Shown in pieces: positions 54,806-64,000 of a DNA stretch of 64,000 nucleotides. This DNA is from Nelumbo lutea. Lineage: Eukaryota; Streptophyta; Magnoliopsida; Proteales; Nelumbonaceae. Below the pieces are notes generated by a model. It had not been told where the DNA came from and did not search any database. It saw nothing but the letters and a program-made list of their open reading frames with translations. The translations under genes were made by a program, and so were the position numbers. Where the stretch lies: positions 51,883,759 to 51,947,758 of the forward strand of contig JAKGHH010000003.1 of assembly GCA_022828595.1 (NCBI GenBank), written 5' to 3'. The stretch's first letter is position 1; each line of letters starts with the position of its first letter.

Positions 54806-56590
54806 ATGCACGTGGCATGCCATGCACATTCCAAACGTGCGTGGCATGTCTTACTTACTTGTGGTGCTTGCATCTATGCCTACCTAGCCCACCCGCCTAC
54901 CATGACTAGCACCTTACCTGCCTACAACATGTTCAATGAAATCCATTATTTTTCCCTTAGAGCACATCCAACATTATCCATGAAGATTATGTGCCCACAT
55001 GGACGTAGAGAATGCATCACCATCAAGTCTACAAATGGGAAGCTAGAGAATGATGGGCGCATGTATTATACATGCCCTCATTGAAGGGATGAGAGATCCA
55101 TCATATGGATAGCCGAACTCTGCAGGTAGGTAGGGCGAAATTTAAAAATTTATCTCTCTCCCATGTGGGAATCACATTCCCTGTTTTAGAAAATTTGCAT
55201 TTTCAATGATCAATCTTGAACCTAAATCGAACCAGATTTGAAACCAAAAGGTAGGAGAGGGATATACCTGATACGGAGTAACAATAATTCTCAACGAATG
55301 TATTCACGCCCAAGGAAAACTCCAAAGACTGCTACCACTGAAGATGACACAGTGTAGGGTGGAGAAGAATCAGCAGGTTCTTCACAAGAACCGAGTCCTT
55401 CAGCAAAAATTCGATGGAGGGTATGTGAACACAACTTCACCATTGGCTCTTAATGGGCCCAACACTTTCACTAAGTGGTCCCTGTGCCAAGCCACCTTAT
55501 AAAAACCCAGGGACAGTGGGCAAATGCAAAATTAACCCATCAAGTATTACACTCAATGGTCTTACACTTAACCTCTCAGACCATAATGATCAAACACTAC
55601 CTGACAAGAGATGACCTCTTCCTCGGCTGCAAAGAACATTGTTGCACTCTCTACTCACATGGATCCCGGGAATTAAAACAATTTACAAACATTTTGAAGT
55701 CGTAATATATATATATATATATATGTATATCTTTATATAAATATATTTTGCAAAAACAAATTTCAACGATTAAAATCGACAGCCGGCAGCTTTGGTTTCC
55801 ATCAGAGAGAGTGCATCCCCGATCATTACCTTTGTCCGACAAATGGGCTGATCCTATCACTATGATCACCCACTCAAATGAATTCTCGGACTGTCCCAAC
55901 ATACCCACGTTTTGACCCCCTCTAAGGATCTCACTGATTGGCATATCAAAAACATCCCAATCCGATACGTAGTGCAGTATCATAATCGAGTCTAAGGGTT
56001 AGGTGTAACATTCCAATTTTGCCCACTAATCACAAGGTCCAGGGATTGGAATTCTAGTCTGGTTCAGGGTTTCAAGTAAACCTACACTACATGTACCTCG
56101 GGTCTCACCCTAACAGCTGAGACAGGCTACCCCAACCAACTTGGCAGCACATTAGTATCAACTTTAGCAGGATAAATCTCCCCAGATTTATCCAAGGTTG
56201 TGAACATTCTAAACTAAAATGCATATGTGTCCAGTTTAAGGGTATTACACAGAAACACACCATAATAACATGAATCAAATATGTACTTTATTCATTTACA
56301 TTAAATGCCATAAGGTACATCATTCCGATTGAAACTAAGGACATACACTGTCTAACACTAACTATGTAAGTGATTTTTATGAATAATATGTTAAATTTCA
56401 CATGGATAATATATGGAACTAATAATAATTATTGGATTGTTGTAGGATAAGAGAGACATTAGTTGTAGTTTCTTCTTATGGATAGATGAGGTGAAGTTGT
56501 GTTCATGTGGACTCAAAGTTTTCCAAGTGTCTTCATTCAAACGATCTGACTCATATTGTAAACACTTCTTGGTTTGTGCCAAGCCTAAGG
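54806..56590 (+). pseudogene. GRF-type zinc-finger gene remnant, split by an LTR
   Basis: Up to 55081 the plus strand encodes CPHGRRECITIKS, LENDGRMYYTCPH: a GRF zinc finger. After the solo LTR there is a donor GTAAGT (56366) and an acceptor TTGTAG (about 56445), then DKRDISCSFFLWIDEVKLCS, CGLKVFQVSSFKRSDSYCKH, FLVCAKPK followed by GTAATA. This gives the FFxWxDE end of one GRF unit and a second GRF finger. The upstream part has no recognised domain. GRF fingers bind nucleic acid. The LTR destroys the first finger's continuity, so it is called a pseudogene. Confidence 0.6.
55082..56357 (-). repeat. solo LTR of the copia-A family (1276 bp)
   Basis: Starts TGAAGGGATGAGAGATCC, comparable to 5814, and ends TCTAACA comparable to 7790. 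It follows the copia-A LTR along its length but lacks about 700 bases of the middle. No internal region is attached. The 5 bases on each side (CTCAT, CTAAC) do not match. Confidence 0.85.
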
Positions 56591-57089
56591 TAATATATGA
56601 ATTAATTATGTGTATTGTTTACTTAGATATATCGTATATAATAGTGCATGGGATACATAAGCTAAAGGAACATAGCACAAAGAGAGGACTTATCAAATGA
56701 GAAATTTCTAGATATTCTACAACCAATCCAAAATATCCTAAAGATACATTAGAAGAAATTGAATGAATAGTACAATTGGAGAAGGACAAATTTGATAGTA
56801 TGTCTCAATTGTGTGACAAGGTGTTAAATTATGTACAAAAATATGTGCATTAAAGATGTATGATTTATTTTGTGAATGTACTTGTAATACTAGTAACTTG
56901 GTTTTCCATTGCTAGGACAAGCATGGTCAAACCTTTGTTAGATCATTAAATTTTTGGTTGCTTTATAATATTTTTCTATATAGTCATGACTAAGTTAAAG
57001 ATATGTCTTTGCTATGTTATTAGTGTAACTTTAAATTGAAATGTTTGGCAATGGGAAGGCGTTTATTCATTATTTGAAAGGAATGAATT

Positions 57090-57165
57090 GGTTGTCATCA
57101 TCATCATCATGGCAGCCAAGGCTTATCCCAACTATTGGGGTTGGCTATATGAATTTTCAAGTGAG
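57090..57165. repeat. putative RTE-LINE/SINE 3'-end remnant
   Basis: CATCATCATCATCATGG followed by AAGGCTTATCCCAACTATTG and GGGTTGGCTATATGAAT. This phrase recurs at the 3' ends of many plant RTE-type LINEs and their SINE partners, from memory. Confidence 0.4.
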
Positions 57166-58021
57166 TAGTTAACCTAATAAGCTTAGGTTATTGTGGAGGT
57201 AGTTAAGGTTAGTTTCTTTTGATCATTAAGTTGAAGATTTGTTTTTATGTTTTTCATTAATTTGTATGAAAGATAATTCATTATGTAAAAACATGAATTC
57301 ATGTGAATGAATAATTTGATATCGAACATTAATTAAAGAGTGTTCTAGATATGTCCAACTAAAATGGATGGATAATGTACTAAATATGGCTTACTTATCA
57401 TGTACAAACTTGGGCTTAGATGAATGAATTTTTTGAGATTGAATGTAAAAGGGTGCTCTTGATATATTACATCTATCTTTATTACAATTGTTGAGAATCT
57501 GACAAAAACTTTTATTACATCTATCCTTATAAGGAACCATGCTCATGTAGAGAACCATTATATAAAATATAAGGTAATTTAAAAGTTAATAGACTACTAC
57601 AAATCAAAGCCTTAAACCCTTGTTCTTGATTGCACATAAAGAATTCTCAAGTGTCTAATCCAGCTTTTAAAAAGTAATGGTGAGATGGTGATAAGTAGGT
57701 AAATAATTCTATGGACTCCCTTAATCTTTTGGTCACTTTCATCATTTTTATATGTATCTTTTCTTTGTTTTTAGTATAAATAATGGGCCCTAGTTTCCAA
57801 CTATTAAACACTTTGAGCTAGATTTACTTGTTGATTAATAGCTTAATCCAAGTTTTTAAATCAAATGTGACATTGGGTGCCAAAATTGGAACGTAGAATG
57901 ACTAAGGGGTCCATAGATTGGTTATTTTGAAAGGAAAAGGTGTAGGATTAAAGGAAGGCAAAATTATTAAAGGAAGCATATATCATTGACTTACACTAAA
58001 AAGGTGTAGGGCACATAAGCA

Positions 58022-58047
58022 TAAAAAAAAAAAAAAAAAAAAAAAAC
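58022..58047. repeat. poly-A tract
   Basis: About 25 consecutive A without a recognised element attached. Confidence 0.9.
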
Positions 58048-59201
58048 CCAAAAGATAAACTAAAAGAGGTTTATCTATCAAGGGCCTAGGTTTCTCACTT
58101 CATCCAACTTATAATTCCTATCTCCTTCTACATAAAGATTCTCATACCCCATGAAAAGGCCTAGACAAACACCATATGATAATGAAAAGAGATTTCTCAT
58201 GATAGAATACTAACTCGTATTGGACTTGCATATATCAATACCAATAAATTCTCTATATTAGATGGGTTTTAAAAACTCCATCCAAACTTGAAGTGTCCAT
58301 GTTTCCAAAGTCCTACACTTAGCACTTACAATAAAATTCTTCCAAACTTCAATTCAGATTTTCATTTTTGTTTTCTAAAATCCTTTTAATCCTGATTTGG
58401 TGCCATTATAGATAAGGTCTATTACATAATAGATAAAGGTTCACTTCAGGTTAACCTACAACCTTAGAGTGCATCCTTGAAAAACAAAATTTGACACCTT
58501 TCTAGTGAAAAAGGATAGATGTAACAGTTTCTATTACAATTTTTTTGACACCTTCCAATCTAACAATTTCTATTAAATTCTCAACATCTGTAATAAGGTT
58601 AAATGTTTTAATAATCCTAAATATTTGAAATGTAAATTTTATACAATCTATAAATGTAAGGGTCAAACCGAGCATGTAAATTTTACCAGTTGGACATATA
58701 TCCAAAGTAGAGGCAAACCGATATTTCATCCAGTTGTTAAACCAATATTTAATTAGAATGAAACTAGCATATCCAATATATGAAATGTAAATTTCAAAGT
58801 CTCTATTAATGGGAAATAAATCTAACCAACATATCTAATATGTAAATGGATTGGTCAAACCAATACATTAATTTCACCTGCATATCTAATCTGTAAATTT
58901 AACCAACATATACAATAATCAATATTTTAACTAGAGTGATACCAACTTGTGATAGCATGATCTAGAGTTAGGATACGTAACTTGTAATAGCATGATATAT
59001 CTTGATCAATCATAACCAACCACAATGAACATGTGATACCATTCAACCATAATGATTTGGTGTCTTATGTCTGTCATCTCTATACAACCAAACCAAAGGG
59101 TGGTTATGGTATAGTGACATAGAAGTGTCATCTCTATACACAAAAGAATAGAGTTCTAACCAAAAAAAATATTGGAATTCTTCAATTCATATTGAATTAT
59201 T

Positions 59202-59546
59202 TGTAGAGAGACTGGGCCGAATGGGCTCTAGCCCATTATTGTCTTATTATTAGTTCTTCCTAGTTGTTTTGTTTGTTAATGGGCCTTTCCTTTATGGGCC
59301 CATTAATCCTTTTTATGCTTTTTTTAAGTATGTTGATAAGTTGGTCACCTACTTAAAGGCAAACTTATAACTTGTTCAATCTTAGTAAGATAAATAAAAG
59401 ATAAAGAGGTAGAAGAAGTGATCATTGAACTCTTCTTTTCTCCCTTATTCTCCATCCTCTTCTTCTTTCTTCTTTTCTTCTTCTTCCATTTCTTTCTTTG
59501 TTATAATCTGAAATTATTTTATAGATTTTTATTGGACTAAATAATA
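59202..59546 (+). repeat. copia-B 5' LTR (ends approximate)
   Basis: Taken from TGTAGAGAGACTGGGCC to just before the primer site. It contains a self-complementary AATGGGCTCTAGCCCATT at about 59219-59236 and a T/C-rich run. No second LTR is available to fix the ends. Confidence 0.55.
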
Positions 59547-59549
59547 TTT

Positions 59550-59561
59550 TGGTATTAGAGC
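59550..59561 (+). promoter_or_regulatory. copia-B primer-binding site
   Basis: TGGTATTAGAGC, 11 of 12 to the initiator tRNA-Met complement TGGTATCAGAGC. Confidence 0.8.
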
Positions 59562-59964
59562 AAGTCTTCATTTCTTCTTTTTGCTTTTCTTTCTTTTCCC
59601 ATACACCATTCAATTAGAAGAGTGTCTGGAGAGATAAGTTGCTAATTATCCAAAGAGCTTTTATGCCTAATCGGTAAAAGTGTTTGGAGAGTCAAAATGC
59701 TGCAAATTGCCAAGAAATTGAGGTTGTTGATCTTTTTCCCAAAACCCTAGTTGAATAGAGAGTTTCCAGTTATAAGTTAAAGAGATAGTTTGGGTGTTGC
59801 AGTTGGAAGAGGTTTGGAAAGTTATGATAGGAGCAATTACTTCTCTCTTTCTCTCCAGAAGTTGAGTGTAGCGAAACCCTAGATTTGGGACTTTTAGGTA
59901 TTGAATCGATCTCAGTTAGGTCCATAAATATTGAAAACCTTGTTTTTGGATTTTCGTTTAGTTA

Positions 59965-60690
59965 ATGGAGCAATCTGGAAATCAGAATAAGCATATCTCA
60001 ATATTCAGGGTTGATTCAATAGATTCTATTTTGACTAGAGTGATTACAATCAAACTTGATAGAACAAATTATCTAGCTTAGGCACAATCCAAAAAGATTT
60101 ATGTCTATAGTAGAGGTAAAATGGGGTATCTCATGGGTAGTAAGGAGAAACCGACAGAGACTAATCCTATATATGAAAAATGATGTAGAACTACATAGTA
60201 ATTGGGTGGTAAGTCAACTCTATGCAACCTCACATAAGTCAACATTACATCTGGATAACTTTGGCTAAGGAGATTTGGGGTAATGTTATAGAAACATGTT
60301 CTTAGAAATTAAATGTTGCAAGAGCTTATAATTTGAATAATGATGTGAATAATTTGAGACAAGGGAAGAATAGTGTAGTTGTCTACTACTCTATGTTGAA
60401 GTCATTATGGCAAGAGATTGATGTTATGGAGACGGTTGTATGGGAGAGAATACTTTGGCCAACAATAAAATAACCCTTACTAAAGCATATTCTATGGTAA
60501 GCAGTGAAAAGAGTAGGTAGCAAGTACAGTTTTAGGGACCACCTTTAGAACATTCATTATGCATATGCTAGAGTAAAGCCAAAGGGGCTGATTGAGAAGA
60601 AAGATGTGATATGTGAATACTGTAAGAAACCGAAACATACTAAATACACTTGTTGGAAACTTCATCCAAGTCTCCTCCTAAAAAGGTTTT
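59965..60690 (+). pseudogene. copia-B gag (broken)
   Basis: MEQSGNQNKH start, then VITIKLDRTNYLA with a stop where Trp is expected, KIYVYSRGKMGYLMG. The knuckle CEYCKKPKHTKYTC (CX2CX4HX4C) is near 60612-60653. Confidence 0.82.
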
Positions 60691-61230
60691 GGAATAACAG
60701 CAAAAACAATAACATTGAAAATAATAGTCAGCCTAGAAAGCCTAAAAATGCAAATGTCGTTACAACACCTAGACGAGGAAATAGAGAAAGTGAAGAGAAA
60801 TATGCTGCAGAGCAACCGACAACAGTGAAGGTAGAATTTGAAAGGTGTGGAAGGTTAATTAATCATTTTAAGACTACTATTATAGCTTCCAACTCTTTAG
60901 GCAACACCTCTTCATCCACATTAGCTCACTTAGGTATTTATGCTTCTGCAAATCATTCTACTATTTCTGATAATCATAAAATCCCATGGATTATTGATTC
61001 CAGTGCATCATACCATATGACCATCATATCTAACCTTTTTTTTTTTCTAATATTAGCTCTTCTCTAGTAGAGAGAAGATATCCCTTGCCGATGAGTTTCT
61101 TTCTCCCATTTCTGTCAAAGGGAATATCAAAGCCTCTGACTCCTTTGTTTTATCCTCTGTTCTTCATGTTCCTAAACTTAGCATAAACCTTTTATTTGTC
61201 AGTAGCATGACTAAATCAATGAATTGCAGT
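60690..61230 (+). pseudogene. copia-B protease (broken)
   Basis: PWIIDSSASYHM near 60987-61022 is the active site, with Ser where the family has Gly (DSGA). It is followed in another frame by VLHVPKLSINLLFVS-like sequence. Confidence 0.75.
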
Positions 61231-61399
61231 GTAACCTTCTTCCCTATTTATTATGTTTTTTAGGACCTATAATCTTAAAGGACGATTGGGAGTGGCCATG
61301 AAGCAAATGGAATATACTTGCTAGATACTCTTGATCAAAGTCTTGGACCACATAGTGGAGTAACTTTGGAATTTGTTCCATAAGAGTTAGTTGATAGAG

Positions 61400-62220
61400 T
61401 CATGTACGCCATTTACGATTTGGTCATTTGTCTTTTTCTATTTAGTCGTTTGCTTCTAGAAATGTTTAAGGTAATATCTTTGTCAATTCTTCATTGTGAA
61501 TCATGTAAGCTTACAAAACATTATAGACAATCTTATTCAATGACTAATAAAATATTAGTTTCTCCTTTCCATATTGTGCACTCTTATGTGTGAGGGCCAT
61601 ATCATTTATTTTCTATGGGGAGTTACAAGTATTTTATCTTTTTCATTGATGATTTCTCTCGCTATACTTGGATTTACCTTACGAGATCCTGGGATGAAGT
61701 GGCAACTATTTTGTTCTAATAATATTAAGGAATATTTTGATAAAAACTTTTCATCTTACTTTGATACCTTTGTGGTTATTCATCAGAGTTCTTGTTCCTA
61801 TGCTCCACACTAGAATGGAGTGGCAAAAAGGAAGAATCATCATGTGGTTGAGGTTTCTAGAAGCCTCTTTTTGTTTCTCATGTTTCTATTAAGTTTTAGG
61901 AGGATATTGTTCTTACAGTTCCATACTTGATAAATCAATCATATGCTTTTCCGAGTTTGGGTTTCAAAACCCCATTTAGCCTCATCTTTTAAAATGAGAA
62001 TATATTCATTCTTCCTCTTCAAGCTTTTTGTTGCACTTGCTATGTTCATGTTCACAGTCATCAAAGACATAAATTTGAGCCTAAAGTACACAATTTCCTA
62101 GGATATGCCTTTACACAAAAGGGATATTACGGTTTTGATCCAGTTTATGTTCGTGACACTTACTTTGTTTCTAGGGATGTCACATTTACAGAGTTTGCCC
62201 CTTCCTTTGGTACTTCTCTT
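61400..62220 (+). pseudogene. copia-B integrase (broken)
   Basis: Reading across frames: CESCKLTKHYRQSY, SLHYFLxFIDDFSRYTWIYL (second Asp of the triad), a stop followed by NGVAKRKNHH (where ERKNRH with the catalytic Glu is usual), and FLGYAFTQKGYYGFDP. Confidence 0.78.
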
Positions 62221-62639
62221 AGGGGGCAGCATTTAAAGAAGTTGTTTTCTATGTCCCTAGTTATTTCTCTTTCGATTCTTCTTGAGTCTTCTATTGAGTT
62301 TTCCTTATGTGTTTCTACTCCCCCTCCTCCTCTAGCTTATCCTCCTATGTTTACTTCTTATCCTATTGTCCAAAGGTAGTATCAAAGACAAAGGCTCAAA
62401 TATGAGAAAGTTGTTTCAACTCCTTGAAATGAGCCTCTTGCACCTCTCATCACTACTGAGGTAACAACCCTCCTCTATCCCTTCTGATACCTTCTTAGAC
62501 ATTGATCTTCTTATTGCCCTTTGTAAAGGAAAATAGAAGTATATAATACATTTCATTTCTAAACACCTATCCTACAACCTTTTACCCTCACCTATTATTC
62601 TTTTCTTTTTACTATTTTTATACATGTAATTCCCAGGTT

Positions 62640-63330
62640 TGTCCCAAAAGCCCTATCCAAACTAACACCGAGGGATGCTATGATGATTAAGCTAGATGCT
62701 TTGCATAAGAACAATATTTGGGAAATTATGGATTTGCTTAAGGGAAAGGAACAAGTTAGTTATAAATGGGTGTTCACTATCAAGAATCATTCTAATGTAC
62801 CTATAAAAGTTTGAGGCTATACTCAAATGTATGATATTAATTACATGGAGACTTTTGCCCTTGTGACTAAAATGACTTCAATTTAGATTTTTCTATCTCT
62901 ATATGCTATTTTTTATTGGCTACTTCATAAATTCGATGTTAAAAATGCTTTATTGAATGAAGATCTACATGAAGAGGTCTATATGTCTTTACCTCTAGGG
63001 GTGTATGAGAAGGAAATGCAAGAGAAAATGCATATGCAAATTGAGGAAGCCCCTTTATGGCCTCAAGTAGTCTCCTAAAGCTGGGCGAGAGATTCCGAGT
63101 TGCCCTTGTTACTTTTGGTTACACATAAACTCAGTCTGATCATACCCTATTTATTAAGATGAGAAATTCCTAGGTGACCCTTTTGATTATCTATGTTATT
63201 GACATTGTGGTCATTGGTGATGACACTCAGAAAGTAATTCATCTTAAAAGGTTTCTTAACACTAAGTTTGAAATCAAGAGCTTGGGTGAACTCATATAAT
63301 TATTGGGAATTGAAGTTGCTTGGTTTAAGG
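62640..63330 (+). pseudogene. copia-B reverse transcriptase (broken)
   Basis: YKWVFTIKNH, FDVKNALLNEDLHEEVYMSL, then YVIDIVVIGDD at about 63200-63232 where YVDDIV is expected: the first active-site Asp is changed. FEIKSLGELI then a stop, LLGIEVAWFKDDIF. Confidence 0.8.
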
Positions 63331-63479
63331 ATGATATCTTCTTTTCTCAATGTAAGTATGCCCTTGATCTACTTGTAGAAACTAACAAATTGGGTGCTAA
63401 ACCATCCTTTACTCCTACATACCTCAATCACAAGCTCTCAACTACTAATGGTGAACTATTGACTGATAGGGAAGTATTC

Positions 63480-64000
63480 TAGAGAGTGCTTAGGAAGTTG
63501 TTATATCTTTGCATGAATCAACTAGATATTTCCTATGCAGTCAGTGTTATTAGTCTGTTTATGCATTTTCCTAGAGATACACATTTAGCAACTATAGAGA
63601 AGGTTTTGTGTTACTTGAAAGGGACTCCAGGGAAGCGTATTTGTTTACTAAGCATGGACACATGAATTTGGAAGCATAAACTGATGCTAGCTAGGCTAGA
63701 TGTATTGATGAAAGGATATCCACTTCAAGTTACTATGCTTTGATGGTAGGGAACATTGCGTCATAGAGGAGTAAGAAGTAGTCTGTAGTGGCTAGATCCT
63801 TGGTTGAATCAAAGTACAGGGAAATGGCACATGGAGTTTCAAAACTATTATGTTTGAGATCACTTTTAGGATAATTGGATATTGATTTTTAGAAATTAAT
63901 GATACTATATTGTGACAACCATGCCACTTTCAACATTGCGCATAATCCAACTTAGCATGACGAAACTAAGCACATAAAAGTTAATAGGCATTTTATACGA
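63480..64000 (+). pseudogene. copia-B RNase H region (partial)
   Basis: LLYLCMNQLDISYAVSVIS, TIEKVLCYLKGTPGKR, then degenerate YAD-like sequence, and at the window end HDETKHIKVNRHFI, corresponding to the HxRTKHIxxDxHF end of copia RNase H. Confidence 0.75.

Larger units (their letters stand above)
56591..59201. other. AT-rich stretch, no gene recognised
   Basis: No convincing gene. Contains the RTE-like motif at 57095-57160 and a poly-A tract. At 59084-59141 the words GTCATCTCTATACA recur twice. Confidence 0.5.
59202..64000 (+). mobile_element. copia-B: decayed Ty1/copia element, truncated by window end
   Basis: Plus strand order: 5' LTR, primer site, gag, protease, integrase, RT, RNase H. 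Domain motifs are clear but almost every one is broken by stops, often TGG to TAG/TGA changes, so it is old. The 3' LTR lies outside the window. Confidence 0.85.

Noticed and set aside
54727..54909. Independent small gene before the GRF exon
   Set aside because: Low-complexity translation with no homology; most likely non-coding.

Overview
The window is flowering-plant nuclear DNA. It contains one split host gene with GT-AG introns, an Au-like SINE, plant LINEs, small MITEs, and Ty1/copia and Ty3/gypsy retrotransposons with plant-type primer sites. The species cannot be named from the sequence. Most of the DNA is transposon-derived and most element ORFs are broken. All names rest on motifs and architecture read by eye; no search was run.

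Layout. 1-8.0 kb: a minus-strand copia element (copia-A) with a ~2 kb LTR (5814-7790) that has a second truncated copia 3' end fused to its other side, then a small gypsy-derived scrap. 8.1-10.2 kb: AT-rich, no gene seen. 10.2-21.0 kb: gypsy-1, a decayed minus-strand Tat-like element with 695-bp LTRs. 21.0-23.0 kb: no gene recognised. 23.0-37.3 kb: the one convincing host gene, minus strand, six exons, 440 codons, a START-domain membrane protein; its fourth intron is ~10.2 kb and packed with LINE copies in alternating orientation plus one SINE. 37.5-38.5 kb: its upstream region with four CACGTGGC boxes. 38.5-52.7 kb: a plus-strand LINE split by gypsy-2 (38990-49415, 5-bp target duplication GTTCA) and by a 492-bp hAT-type MITE with an 8-bp duplication. 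52.7-53.6 kb: three more inverted-repeat elements. 54.8-56.6 kb: remnants of a GRF zinc-finger gene interrupted by a copia-A-family solo LTR. 59.2-64 kb: a second, decayed plus-strand copia element (copia-B) running off the window.

The most interesting system is shared by gypsy-1 and gypsy-2. Between pol and the 3' LTR each carries an antisense gene with its own TATAAATA box, three exons with conserved intron positions and phase, an N-terminal globular domain, a basic/acidic linker and a coiled-coil C-terminus. Tat-lineage elements are known to carry extra, sometimes antisense, ORFs; the spliced bidirectional arrangement seen twice here supports a maintained accessory gene of unknown function. 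Both copies now have stop codons.
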